Positions 7,860-16,285 of a stretch of 40,194 nucleotides of DNA are shown here, one piece after another; within the stretch, counting starts at the first letter, position 1, and every line of letters begins with the position of its first letter. Origin of the DNA: a virus. A program made the translations under genes and the position numbers. Where the stretch lies: positions 1 to 40,194 of IMG/VR virus record IMGVR_UViG_3300050821_001425; one strand, written 5' to 3'. Below the pieces are notes generated by a model that worked only from the letters and a program-made list of their open reading frames with translations, made no database searches and was not told the origin of the DNA.

Positions 7860-9391
7860 TGGCTGGCATTGACGACATCATTGCTGGGGGCGCAGGCGCA
7901 TCGTCTCGAGCTGACTTCTCGAACCTGTTTTCTTCCGGGTTCGATGCCTATAATGCCGCGAAGGACCAGAAGGCCAAGAATGACCTTAGGGATGCTTTCA
8001 AGGGTGGTGTCCCGACGAATGCAGATGGAACGCCTGACTTTGCCGCGATGGCCAAGACCCTCTATCAGAAGGGCGGCATTAACGAAGGCAACGCATTAAT
8101 CGGAGCTGCGATCGGTCCCACTGAGCGCGCCAAACTCGATAGCGTTGACCAGCCTCAGAATTTCCCCCCATCTGCCAGCCGCACCGCTGGAACAGTCGTT
8201 GCCACGCCTCTCAATCGGGGAGGGGCAACCCCGCAGGATGACGCTGCGCCTCAAGCCGCTCAGGATACTGGCGCTCCTACCCTGATGAAAATTGCGGCCG
8301 CTCAGGGTTTTCCAAATGATCAGATCGGGGCGATTGCCGGATCTCTCGGGCGGCAGCTCGGTATCGATCCAACCGCGCCGATCAATCTGCAAGATCCTCA
8401 GGTTCGCAATGTCCTGGCGCCGGCAATTGCCCAATTGAAGCGTCAAGGCGTAGGACAGGTTCAACCTCCTCAGCCAGGCGATAGTGCTCCACAGGTCGCC
8501 CAAGCCGCTCCTGCCTCTCCTCAGGCACCTGCTCCGCAAGATGACCAGATCCTCAAGCGCCTTACCCTCCTTTCAGCCAGTCCCGACAAGGCCACGGCGG
8601 CAGCCGCTCAAACGCGCCTGAAAAGCTACCTTGCATCTCGAGAGCCGACGCCTGACATGAAAAACGCCGCTGCTTCCGGCATGACGCTTCCGCAATATCA
8701 GGAAGCCCAAGGCGAGCAGGCCGGCGCACAAGCCACCGCGGTTGAACAAGCAAAGGGCTATGTCGCCAAGTATCAGGCGATCGATGACGCCGGAACCAAG
8801 GCCATTCAGGAGATCCCAAAGCTCCAGATCGCGCTGAAAGAGATGTCCAGTCCCGACTTTTATTCCGGCATCGGGAACAACTATAACCTGGCTCTGAAGC
8901 GGGTAGCCGTGGCGCTCGGAGGAGATCCCGACAAGGCTGCACCGCAGGAAATCGTCGGCAAGGTCATCGCGGACAGCGTTCTAAACGGACTTGGAGCTCT
9001 AAAAGGGCTTGGTCCTATCCGCGTTGCTGAAATGAAGCTAGCCTCAACGGCTGCGATGTCGCCGGACAACACGCCTCAGACAAACCGTTTCCTGGCAAAC
9101 GTGGCTATTCGCATCCAGCAGAGGGCCGTCGATGTTTCCGACATGGCGCAGAACTACAACGAAGGCCGTTTGGATGTCGGCTTTGATAAAAAAGTCCGTG
9201 AAATGGATAAGAACAAGCCTCTGTTCACGCCGGATGAGGTGCAGAGGTTCCAAAGGATTATAGACGGCAAAGAGAAACAGCAGAGAAGTGCGGCCGCGCC
9301 TCCGATGCCCGGTGCTCGTCAGGCCCCTGATGGCAACTTCTATGTGCCTGATCCGAACCGGCCGGGCAAATATCTCAAGGTCGTCCAGTAA
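7859..9391 (+). CDS. Putative internal/ejection protein (gp20-position)
   Basis: 510 aa, ATG overlapping the previous stop. Residues 1-60 are Gly/Ala-rich and amphipathic, 100-240 Pro/Gln/Ala-rich with several APQ repeats, and 250-470 strongly helical. The C-terminus (DGNFYVPDPNRPGKYLKVVQ) is a short ordered tail also seen in other large phage virion proteins. No catalytic motif is visible. As the second of three consecutive large proteins after the tail hub, it fits the DNA-ejection set. Confidence 0.68.
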   Translation: MAGIDDIIAGGAGASSRADFSNLFSSGFDAYNAAKDQKAKNDLRDAFKGGVPTNADGTPDFAAMAKTLYQKGGINEGNALIGAAIGPTERAKLDSVDQPQNFPPSASRTAGTVVATPLNRGGATPQDDAAPQAAQDTGAPTLMKIAAAQGFPNDQIGAIAGSLGRQLGIDPTAPINLQDPQVRNVLAPAIAQLKRQGVGQVQPPQPGDSAPQVAQAAPASPQAPAPQDDQILKRLTLLSASPDKATAAAAQTRLKSYLASREPTPDMKNAAASGMTLPQYQEAQGEQAGAQATAVEQAKGYVAKYQAIDDAGTKAIQEIPKLQIALKEMSSPDFYSGIGNNYNLALKRVAVALGGDPDKAAPQEIVGKVIADSVLNGLGALKGLGPIRVAEMKLASTAAMSPDNTPQTNRFLANVAIRIQQRAVDVSDMAQNYNEGRLDVGFDKKVREMDKNKPLFTPDEVQRFQRIIDGKEKQQRSAAAPPMPGARQAPDGNFYVPDPNRPGKYLKVVQ

Positions 9392-11454
9392 TGGATCTCC
9401 AGGCGGTCGATCACGATCCATTCGCGGATGTGCCTCCTGCTCCTAATCTAACGCCGGGCGGTGTTCCGCTCGGTCCAGAAGGGCGCCCGCGTGTCGTCAT
9501 TTCGTCGGCCCCGAAATTGGAACCGGTTGATCATGATCCGTTTGCCGAGACATCGGCCATTCCTGGGCTTGCGAAGGCCGGTGGCATAGGCATCGTCAAG
9601 GGTGGCATTGGCCTGGCCGGAATGGTCGGAGACGCCCAAGAACTGGCTAAAAAGGGCGCCGACTGGATCTCGAGCAAGATGCCTGCTCCAGACCCGGAAT
9701 CGGAAAAGCTTGCCGAGCGATATGGAAGTCGTGGCGATCTTGGACCTTCCTTTCCGCTCCCGACCTCGGAAGACATCCAAGGTGCGATCGAGAAGATAAC
9801 CGGCCCATTCCGGAAGCCGCAGAACCAAAACGAAGCCGACGTAGAGACCGCGGGTGAGTTCCTGCCGGCGGCGCTACTTGGACCTGGCGGAATAGCCAAA
9901 AAAGTCGTTACCCAGGATCTCATCCCAGCTGCGGCCTCGATCGCAGCGGGACGGTTTAGCGATCAAAATCCATATGTGAAGTCGCTGGCCGGTTTCCTCG
10001 GCGGAGCCGGCGCCGCGGTAGCCTTTAAGCCGGGGCAAGCCGCTGAAACCCTTCGAAAGCAACTTCCTGCCTTTGTCACAGACGCCCATATCAACCGGGC
10101 CGGAAACCTCATCGAGGCTGCTCAGCAGCGCGGGATCAACCTGACATGGCCGGAAGCCTTAAGTAAGGTCACTGGCCAGCCCGTTCTGACCGATCTGCAA
10201 CGGGTAGTCGAAAGCCATCCGAAAAGCCGGACCCAGATGCAGACCTTCATGGCCGATCGGCCAGCACAGGTCAGTCAAGCAGCTACGGACGCATTCGACC
10301 AGATCGGCACACAGCACATCAATCCGTCAATGGTTGGCCCGGAAGCCAGCGCAACCGCGACCGGAGTGCTGGACAATATCCGCGGCCGGATCAATGCGGC
10401 CTCCGAGCCCTACTACAAGAATGCAGAAGCCCAATTGTTCACGCCGCAAGAGTTCGCCCAAATCAAGACCATTCCGGGCTATGTGGAATCTCTCGCCGCA
10501 GTGCGGAACAATCCGCAGATTAACTGGCGGGTGGCTCATCTGCCGGATAACAGCGTCGGCGTCTTAAACGAGGTCAAGAAGCAATTCGATCAGGCGGCGG
10601 AAAATGCAGCATCCAAGTTCAATCCGGCCAAAAACCGTCAGGTCCAGGCCAGTAATGAAATGGCTGCTTCTGCTACAAAGCAAATCGGTGTTGCGAAATC
10701 GGCAGACTATGAAATTGCGCTTGAAATTCAGAAGCAGGCACGGGAGCAGTTTCTTGAACCGCTTCTGAACGGCCCGCTCGGTAAACTAGCTCGGAAAGAC
10801 CCGACGACGCAACGCGCGATCGAGGCATTGTTCCCGGTTAATCCTCTCCCTGGATCTGAAGGCGAGGTTCGAAACGCCGTCTTTGCGATAGCCCGCCAAC
10901 GTCCTGCGGTGGCCGAGCAGTTGGTTCGCGCTCACGCTGAGATGGTGTTCAATTCGGCCGCGAAAAGCCTCCAGGGAGGCGCCAATCAATATGCCGGGGC
11001 AAAGTTCGCGGTCAGGATCGCTGGCAATGCTCAGCAGCGTACCAATCTCCAAGCCGCGATCGAGGCTTTACCGAACGGGAATGCCCGATGGGAGGGTTTC
11101 AATAACCTCCTCGATATCCTTGAAGCTACTGGAACCCGCCAGCCGAAAGGTTCCCTTACCTCGTTCAACAGCCAAGAATTGAAGGCCATGGAAGGCGGCG
11201 GCGCGGCTGCTTTGGCGGCAACCGCAGCAAGTCCGGGCAAATGGTGGACGTTTGCGAACGATAAATACAAGTCATGGTCGCTTGGGCACAACCTTGACCA
11301 GCTTGCCCGGATCATCACCAACCCCGACGCCGGGCGGGCGCTCATGACCATAAGCCGTATCCCAGTGGGCTCCGCTCGAGCGGAGGCGCTCGCTGGACGG
11401 CTGATACTCCAACTCGGTGCTTCTACGACCGAACCGAGAGCGAAGCCGAACTAG
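9391..11454 (+). CDS. Large putative internal/ejection protein (gp16-position)
   Basis: 687 aa, ATG overlapping the previous stop. The N-terminus carries two copies of VDHDPFA (about residues 7-13 and 47-53) separated by a Pro-rich linker. A Gly-rich hydrophobic segment follows (GGIGIVKGGIGLAGMVG, about 65-82) that could insert into membrane, then long helical regions to the end. The C-terminal 60 residues overlap a minus-strand membrane-protein gene. Third and largest of the ejection set. DHDPF-type motifs occur in phage proteins near processing or docking sites, but I do not claim a function. Confidence 0.68.
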   Translation: MDLQAVDHDPFADVPPAPNLTPGGVPLGPEGRPRVVISSAPKLEPVDHDPFAETSAIPGLAKAGGIGIVKGGIGLAGMVGDAQELAKKGADWISSKMPAPDPESEKLAERYGSRGDLGPSFPLPTSEDIQGAIEKITGPFRKPQNQNEADVETAGEFLPAALLGPGGIAKKVVTQDLIPAAASIAAGRFSDQNPYVKSLAGFLGGAGAAVAFKPGQAAETLRKQLPAFVTDAHINRAGNLIEAAQQRGINLTWPEALSKVTGQPVLTDLQRVVESHPKSRTQMQTFMADRPAQVSQAATDAFDQIGTQHINPSMVGPEASATATGVLDNIRGRINAASEPYYKNAEAQLFTPQEFAQIKTIPGYVESLAAVRNNPQINWRVAHLPDNSVGVLNEVKKQFDQAAENAASKFNPAKNRQVQASNEMAASATKQIGVAKSADYEIALEIQKQAREQFLEPLLNGPLGKLARKDPTTQRAIEALFPVNPLPGSEGEVRNAVFAIARQRPAVAEQLVRAHAEMVFNSAAKSLQGGANQYAGAKFAVRIAGNAQQRTNLQAAIEALPNGNARWEGFNNLLDILEATGTRQPKGSLTSFNSQELKAMEGGGAAALAATAASPGKWWTFANDKYKSWSLGHNLDQLARIITNPDAGRALMTISRIPVGSARAEALAGRLILQLGASTTEPRAKPN

Positions 11455-11583
11455 AATCCACGTCGCACCGTAGGCGATGCCAAGACCGATGATACCGACG
11501 AGATATCCGTTCGGCGTCAATTGGTAATAAATGTTGCCGCACATCACCGCGGCCATGATCGACATCTGAAACAGAATCCACAT
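11272..11583 (-). CDS. Small membrane protein, antisense to the end of the ejection gene
   Basis: 103 aa read leftward from ATG 11583, with GAGAGG upstream at 6-7 bases. Two membrane-spanning stretches are visible: ILFQMSIMAAVMCGNIYY (about 3-20) and GYLVGIIGLGIAYGATWILV (about 26-45), followed by an Arg-rich soluble tail that is the complement of the ejection gene. All of the hydrophobic part lies in the 128 bp that would otherwise be a gap. It diverges from the 11596 gene with start codons about 12 bp apart. Function unknown; holin- or anti-holin-like size and topology. The tail may be an artefact of the overlap. Confidence 0.5.
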   Translation of the reverse strand: MWILFQMSIMAAVMCGNIYYQLTPNGYLVGIIGLGIAYGATWILVRLRSRFGRRSTELEYQPSSERLRSSGAHWDTAYGHERPPGVGVGDDPGKLVKVVPKRP

Positions 11584-11595
11584 CAGGGCCTCTCA

Positions 11596-12735
11596 ATGAA
11601 ACGGTTTTTTGCCACGCTGGCGATTTTAGCCGGGTTGCTTTCGCCTGTCTATGCAGCCGGAACGGTTCCAGGCTTCTCGCTTACCATCCAATTCGACAAC
11701 TTTGGGAAGGTCGCGCCGGGCTGCAAACTCTATGTAATCCAGGCAGGCACTGTCAGTTCACCGCAGATTGCTTATACCGACTCTGCGCTGACTATTCCGG
11801 CCCCGGGCGGAAGCCAGCTTACCTGCGATGCGTCAGGACGGTTGCCACAGTTCTTTCTTGCGGATGGCTCGATCAAGTTCCGTCTGGCCGATCGCAATGG
11901 CGTTACGATCTTCACACAGGACGGTATTCTGGTTGTCGGTGCCTCGTCCGGAGGCGGCGGCGGTTCTCCGGTCGATGCGACAACCATTCTCCAGACCGGA
12001 GATATCAAGGTTAGATACGGGACTGGCGTCCTGACCGGCTTCATAAGGGGAAATGGCCGCACAATCGGATCTGCAACCTCAGGGTCAACCGAGCGAGCTA
12101 ATTCCGATTGTCAAGCGTTATTCGAATATCTGTGGAATACCGATCCAAATCTTGTCGTCTCAACCGGACGGGGCGCATCCAGTATCGCGGATTGGACCGC
12201 CAATAAGCAAATAACGTTACCAGATTATCGCGGCCGAGCCATCGGTGCGCTTGCCGACATGGGCAACAGCGCCAGCGGCGTTTTGCAGACGGCATATTTC
12301 GGAAGCAATCCGACCGTGCTGGGCGCTATCGGGGGTAATCAGGCATCTATCCTGGGCCCGGCGAGTTTGCCTCCCCATACGCATAATGGGTCTGGAACGA
12401 CAGGAGTTGATAGTCCCGATCACGGACATACGGTTTCTGGCACTACAAGCACCGACAGTCCGGATCATACGCATGCTGAGACGACATTCGCCCAGCAGAA
12501 TAGTACGACATATGCGCCCAGCGCTGGCGCGTCTGTCGGTGCTTTTAACGTCAGCGGTCAATCAACTGCGGGGGCAAGCGCACGTCATACGCACACTTTC
12601 TCTACATTTTCTGCGGGTGCGAATGTACGTCATCAGCACGCCTATTCCTTCACCACGGACAGCGGTCCCGGCAGCAGTACAGCATTCCCTACTGTCGGCC
12701 CGATGTTGCTTATAACCGTGTACCTCAAACTGTAG
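11596..12735 (+). CDS. Tail collar/fibre tip protein with signal peptide and HxH repeats
   Basis: 379 aa. It begins MKRFFATLAILAGLLSPVYA, a convincing Sec signal peptide with a cleavage site after AYA-like VYA/A. Residues about 210-225 contain LPDYRGRAIGALADMG, the hallmark of the phage tail collar domain. The C-terminal 120 residues carry five His-x-His motifs (H261, H276, H291, H331, H346 and partners), the pattern that binds metal ions in trimeric fibre tips such as T4 gp37. The start was placed at 11596 because it yields the signal peptide; only a weak AGGG precedes it. It heads the appendage module. Confidence 0.78.
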   Translation: MKRFFATLAILAGLLSPVYAAGTVPGFSLTIQFDNFGKVAPGCKLYVIQAGTVSSPQIAYTDSALTIPAPGGSQLTCDASGRLPQFFLADGSIKFRLADRNGVTIFTQDGILVVGASSGGGGGSPVDATTILQTGDIKVRYGTGVLTGFIRGNGRTIGSATSGSTERANSDCQALFEYLWNTDPNLVVSTGRGASSIADWTANKQITLPDYRGRAIGALADMGNSASGVLQTAYFGSNPTVLGAIGGNQASILGPASLPPHTHNGSGTTGVDSPDHGHTVSGTTSTDSPDHTHAETTFAQQNSTTYAPSAGASVGAFNVSGQSTAGASARHTHTFSTFSAGANVRHQHAYSFTTDSGPGSSTAFPTVGPMLLITVYLKL

Positions 12736-12747
12736 ATAGGGCGCACG

Positions 12748-13110
12748 ATGTTCACCGGACAAGTCGAGATAATTTCAAATCGCGCCACATGGCTTTCCGA
12801 TTTCTATCAGTTCGTGGATGAAGACACCGACACCGTTCTGAACATCCTCAACCAGTCGATCGGGTTCGATTGCTCGGTTTACATCAAGGATGAGCATCAT
12901 TGCCAGGTTGCGCTTGCGACGATCGCCAACGGACAGGTCATTGCATCCGCAAGCGATGTGGTGAATGAACCGGGAATCCAATGGACCTTCACCGTGGCAA
13001 ATCTGAGCGCTCTGTGTGCCGGTACCTATCTCTGCGGTGTCAAGGTCACCGCTAACGGTCAAATCTCCGATGTCATCCTTGGAACAATCGCCGTGGTCGA
13101 GGGCAACTGA
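12748..13110 (+). CDS. Small appendage-module protein, unknown
   Basis: 120 aa, AGGG ahead of the ATG, stop overlapping the next start. All-beta sequence with three Cys and a repeated pattern (TWLSDFYQFVDEDTDTVLNI, then WTFTVANLSALCAGTYLCGV). It resembles the N-terminal beta sandwich of fibre-base proteins. Unlike its neighbours it lacks a signal peptide. No named family recognised. Confidence 0.65.
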   Translation: MFTGQVEIISNRATWLSDFYQFVDEDTDTVLNILNQSIGFDCSVYIKDEHHCQVALATIANGQVIASASDVVNEPGIQWTFTVANLSALCAGTYLCGVKVTANGQISDVILGTIAVVEGN

Positions 13111-13625
13111 TGAAACTCAAGCTTAGATCGCGGGTAAAATTCCTAGCATCTATTTTCAATGGAGTTGGGACAAAAGTTCGTGTGGACGGACTCGCGGCTT
13201 ATATCGATCTGGACTTTACGCAGTTCGCTCAAATTACCTCATTCGATCCGACCACACAGAGCTTGCTGGCGCAAAGTTCAATCGATGGATCGTTTTCGAG
13301 GATAACGCTTTCAGCATTGATTGCCGCGTCACAGACGGTGCAAATCATAACGGGCATATCGGATGTGACGGTGGCCGCAACTGACGGCTTGATTATTATG
13401 AACCGTACAGTTGGTGCGGCTTCGAATGTCAATCTTCCATTAGCTTCAACTAAGTCTGGACCGGTGAAGGTGTCCGACTTCAAAGGGGATTCCGGCACGA
13501 ACATTATCACGGTAAATACGACTGGAACCGATAAGTTTCCAGGCGGCGGGACGACATGGCAGATTGCCGCTAATGGCGCATCACTCGTTTTTACTCCGAT
13601 ACCAGGGACAGGATACGCGGTATAA
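13110..13625 (+). CDS. Putative fibre/tail protein
   Basis: 171 aa, ATG overlapping the previous stop. The N-terminal 30 residues are basic; the rest is beta-rich with a C-terminal domain of a type common in phage fibre trunks (DGLIIMNRTVGAASNVNLPLAS; SDFKGDSGTNIITVNTTG). Such segments pack as trimeric beta-helices. It sits between two other appendage proteins and is probably part of the same structure. Confidence 0.65.
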   Translation: MKLKLRSRVKFLASIFNGVGTKVRVDGLAAYIDLDFTQFAQITSFDPTTQSLLAQSSIDGSFSRITLSALIAASQTVQIITGISDVTVAATDGLIIMNRTVGAASNVNLPLASTKSGPVKVSDFKGDSGTNIITVNTTGTDKFPGGGTTWQIAANGASLVFTPIPGTGYAV

Positions 13626-13626
13626 A

Positions 13627-14916
13627 ATGATGAACATCGTTCGCCTATCGGTCGCTTTGGCGGCCTTTTTTATTGCCGGTTCGGCATTCGCGCAGAACCC
13701 TGGCACGGTAACAAGCCATGCCTTTGCCGTTGGCAAGGGCCCTGGAGTTCAGGGATTTGGTTCTGTGCTATGCGGCTTGGCTCAGGTTGCAATAGGACAA
13801 ACCACGGCCGATCCAATCTGCCGAACGCTTACCGGAGATGTGACAATCAATGCTGGCGGCGTGACTGCCGTCAACAACCTTCCCACCGGCACAACTATGG
13901 CAGGTAGTATTGTTGGGACAATAATCGGAGGGGCAGCCGTCCCGGCAACAGGGTTTGTAGGGCTCTGGGTCGATAGCACGACGCTGAGATTACGTGATGT
14001 CAGTTCAACCGGTGTCATAGGCACGACCGTTGTTGCCGATGCTGGTGCTGCCAACAATTTCTTGACAGGAATAACTGCATTCGGCGGGATCACGAAAGCA
14101 CAGCCGTCAATCAGCAATCTATCCGGATGGGGAACAAGCGTGTTAGCCGCTGCTGGCAATCCGCTGAACGCGGCTAGCGGTCTAGTCGGGTTTTCCGGAG
14201 CGTTCGGCACTCCGACATCTCTTATTGGCACGAACATCACCGGTATAGCTGCTGGCCTTACCGCAGGCACCGTCACCACCAATGCTAACCTGACCGGTCC
14301 GGTTACCTCGGTTGGCAATACGACGAGCATCGGAACCAATCAGGTCTCACGCGCCAACGAGGCACAAGGCCTCGCGCGATCCGTGATAGGCAACTCGACA
14401 AATGCTGCTGCGAACGTTGCGGATATCCAGGGCACTACCGCCAATACATATCTCGGCGTCAATAGCGCTGGGACTGGGCTTGCGTATTCCGCTGTTAATC
14501 TGGCCTCTACCGGTGTTACCGGAACGCTGCCAATTGCCAATGGCGGCACGGGCGACACTGGAACAGCCTGGACGCCCTACACTCCCACCATGGCATGCAA
14601 TGGAGGGACGGGAACGTGGTCAGCGTTGGGACGCTCAAAGACCATCGGTAAAACCGTGTTTTTATCCATCGCAATAACCCTCTCGGCGATTGGAACGTGC
14701 ACTGTCAGCAATCCCCAAGTAACTTTGACGCTGCCGTTCACGGCGCAATCACCAGTGACGATGCTGGTCCGCGAGACCGGTTTAACGGGAGTGGCGTACC
14801 AAGGGTACGGTGTCGCAGCATCCACAACTATAACACTGGCGAGCATGGCTGGTGGCAACGTAGCACTTGCTACGGGCGATGTTTTCGTCGGGTCTGCGGT
14901 GTATGAAGGTCCATAG
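13627..14916 (+). CDS. Fibre-like protein with signal peptide
   Basis: 429 aa. Start at ATG 13627, which gives MMNIVRLSVALAAFFIAG ending SAFA-Q, a clean signal peptide. An upstream in-frame ATG at 13564 would overlap the previous gene and bury the signal. The body is a long Gly/Thr/Ala/Asn-rich beta repeat (TNANLTGPVTSVGNTTSIG) and includes LPIANGGTG, a motif widespread in phage tail-fibre repeats. The last 100 residues form a distinct Cys-containing C-terminal domain. Likely a fibre or adhesin. Confidence 0.72.
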   Translation: MMNIVRLSVALAAFFIAGSAFAQNPGTVTSHAFAVGKGPGVQGFGSVLCGLAQVAIGQTTADPICRTLTGDVTINAGGVTAVNNLPTGTTMAGSIVGTIIGGAAVPATGFVGLWVDSTTLRLRDVSSTGVIGTTVVADAGAANNFLTGITAFGGITKAQPSISNLSGWGTSVLAAAGNPLNAASGLVGFSGAFGTPTSLIGTNITGIAAGLTAGTVTTNANLTGPVTSVGNTTSIGTNQVSRANEAQGLARSVIGNSTNAAANVADIQGTTANTYLGVNSAGTGLAYSAVNLASTGVTGTLPIANGGTGDTGTAWTPYTPTMACNGGTGTWSALGRSKTIGKTVFLSIAITLSAIGTCTVSNPQVTLTLPFTAQSPVTMLVRETGLTGVAYQGYGVAASTTITLASMAGGNVALATGDVFVGSAVYEGP

Positions 14917-14925
14917 GAGGAAAGC

Positions 14926-15255
14926 ATGAAATATCTCGCAGTTTTGATCGCGCTGCTGTTTCTCAATCCCGCTCAGGCAGGAACGGTCACGATTACTGTC
15001 GTTACCGCAAGCGGAACATGCTCTCCGTCATGCACAAAGACCTACACAGACACGGATGCAAACCTTGCCCGCATTGTCCCGGCATATCAGGCAATATGCA
15101 ATGCCAAGCTGGGAAGCGTCTGCACGCCAATCCAAGTTCTAGTAAGCTGGTTTGACGGAGTGATCGCGTCCACGGTCTCTCAGGTTACGACGATCGAGAA
15201 AAACAATCTATCCACTACCGCAATCTCGGGGTACGCCCCGATCAACCCTCAATGA
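14926..15255 (+). CDS. Small exported protein, unknown
   Basis: 109 aa with a strong AGGAGG before ATG. MKYLAVLIALLFLNPAQA-G is a signal peptide. The mature part has four Cys in two pairs (TCSPSC near residue 30, and C60/C67 region), consistent with disulphides in the periplasm. It is the last gene of the appendage block. It may be a fibre-associated or superinfection-type periplasmic protein; no family recognised. Confidence 0.65.
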   Translation: MKYLAVLIALLFLNPAQAGTVTITVVTASGTCSPSCTKTYTDTDANLARIVPAYQAICNAKLGSVCTPIQVLVSWFDGVIASTVSQVTTIEKNNLSTTAISGYAPINPQ

Positions 15256-15351
15256 TCAGTATGGCATCGGTCCCATCGGCGTGAGAACGAATACGATGCC
15301 TGCGATCACGAACACCGCCGCAATAGTCAGCATTACCAATCCGGTTTGCAT
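15256..15351 (-). CDS. 31-aa single-span membrane protein, antisense in the late block
   Basis: Starts at ATG 15351 with GAGGAACAG directly upstream and encodes MQTGLVMLTIAAVFVIAGIV followed by FVLTPMGPMPY. One hydrophobic helix occupies residues 5-23. It lies 7 bp downstream of another tiny membrane gene on the same strand, so the two look like a bicistron. Its stop abuts the stop of the plus-strand gene ending at 15255. Both ribosome sites are good and there is no other coding use of this DNA. Function unknown. Confidence 0.6.
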   Translation of the reverse strand: MQTGLVMLTIAAVFVIAGIVFVLTPMGPMPY

Positions 15352-15358
15352 CTGTTCC

Positions 15359-15445
15359 TCACATCGATGGGTGATCAAGAGTTTCTGTTGCCAGTACGAA
15401 AATAAAGAAACCAACCAGGGCTAGAACTGTGATTGCAGTCAGCAT
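15359..15445 (-). CDS. 28-aa single-span membrane protein, antisense in the late block
   Basis: Starts at ATG 15445 behind CAGGAGAAGCACG, a strong ribosome site. The product is MLTAITVLALVGFFIFVLAT then ETLDHPSM. One membrane helix spans residues 3-20 with a short charged tail. It is the first gene of a two-gene minus-strand unit inside a plus-strand operon. Size and composition recall type I toxins or small regulatory membrane peptides of phages, but nothing in the sequence decides this. Confidence 0.6.
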   Translation of the reverse strand: MLTAITVLALVGFFIFVLATETLDHPSM

Positions 15446-15510
15446 CGTGCTTCTCCTGAAGCGATGCCCCACGCAATCCTACCACACAACCTTACCGGGT
15501 AAAGCCATCC

Positions 15511-15533
15511 AGCCGCCTCAGAGCGGCTTTTTT
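15511..15533 (+). terminator. Terminator ahead of the lysis block
   Basis: AGCCGC-CTCAGA-GCGGCT with a 6-base loop is followed by six T. It lies 14 bp upstream of the lysis gene start, so lysis expression depends on readthrough or on a promoter inside 15446-15546. The same TTTTTTATTGGG sequence follows the stem here and at 2507. Confidence 0.8.
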
Positions 15534-15546
15534 ATTGGGGAAATAA

Positions 15547-16119
15547 GTGGAACCAGCATCTATCCGCTACAAAAATCCAGGGGCTATGTGGGGCGGAAAC
15601 GCCATATCCAAGAAGTGGGGGGAGAGCGGAAACGTCTCTCTTAACGACGGTCTGGGTCAAGGCAACCGGATCGCAGTTTTCCCTGATTATGTGCATGGCA
15701 TCTGCGCCCAGATCGATCTGTGGCGTTCTCCACGCTACCACAACAAGCGGTTTGCCGACGCCATCGCGATCTGGTCTGGCGGCAATTCGGTCGGACAGTA
15801 CATCGCATTCGTCAAGGCGCACGCGCCCGGCATGACCGCAGACACCGTGATATCGGATGGGCTTCTGGATAGCCCATTGGGGATCGCGTTTCTCAAGGCG
15901 CAGGCCTGGCACGAGGCCGGCAAGCCATACCCGGCGCCGGATGGCGATTGGATCGAAGCGCAGCGCATCGTGTTCGGAGGCCGCGTCATCGTTCCTCCGC
16001 GCCCGTTGCCGCCCGACGTTCCGAAACCCGTTCCAAGCATCCCCGAACCGGAAAAACCCGTTTCGATATGGGCGACTATCGCGTCAATTTTCACTGCAAT
16101 CTTTAAGCGAAGGGGCTGA
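15547..16119 (+). CDS. Putative endolysin (lysozyme-like, R-x-x-NPG type)
   Basis: 190 aa, GTG start after GGGGAAATAA. The N-terminus IRYKNPGAMWG matches the RxNNPGN-type motif of a phage peptidoglycan hydrolase/lysozyme-like group. It is followed by GNRIAVFPDYVHGICAQIDL, the usual second conserved block, and WSGGNSVGQYIAFV. The C-terminus is a Pro-rich linker and a hydrophobic amphipathic tail ending FTAIFKRRG, which could hold it at the membrane. The catalytic residue is not certain from sequence alone. It leads the small membrane-protein genes, as expected for a lysis cassette. Confidence 0.72.
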   Translation: MEPASIRYKNPGAMWGGNAISKKWGESGNVSLNDGLGQGNRIAVFPDYVHGICAQIDLWRSPRYHNKRFADAIAIWSGGNSVGQYIAFVKAHAPGMTADTVISDGLLDSPLGIAFLKAQAWHEAGKPYPAPDGDWIEAQRIVFGGRVIVPPRPLPPDVPKPVPSIPEPEKPVSIWATIASIFTAIFKRRG

Positions 16120-16123
16120 AACT

Positions 16124-16285
16124 ATGTGGAATATCTTCGATATTTTTGTCTTTCTTTCCGGCTTTGTCGTATCGATCTATACTTGGCCATGGCTGCGGGC
16201 AAAGTTCCTCGGTGCCGAGGCTGAGGCCCAAAAGCTGCGCGATCGGGCTTCGGCCATCCTCGCCAAGGCGCGGGGGACTGTCTGA
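16124..16285 (+). CDS. 53-aa membrane protein of the lysis block
   Basis: AGGGG lies before ATG 16124 and the stop overlaps the next ATG (TGATG). The N-terminal helix (FDIFVFLSGFVVSIYTWPWL, residues 5-24) is hydrophobic; the C-terminal half is a charged helix (AEAEAQKLRDRASAILAKAR). One-span topology with a cytoplasmic tail fits a small holin partner or inner-membrane accessory. It is squeezed between the endolysin and the 3TM holin. Confidence 0.68.
   Translation: MWNIFDIFVFLSGFVVSIYTWPWLRAKFLGAEAEAQKLRDRASAILAKARGTV

Noticed and set aside
13782-14339. 185-codon antisense frame in the fibre-like gene
   Set aside because: Complement of a Gly/Thr/Ala repeat protein; composition is a codon-bias shadow.
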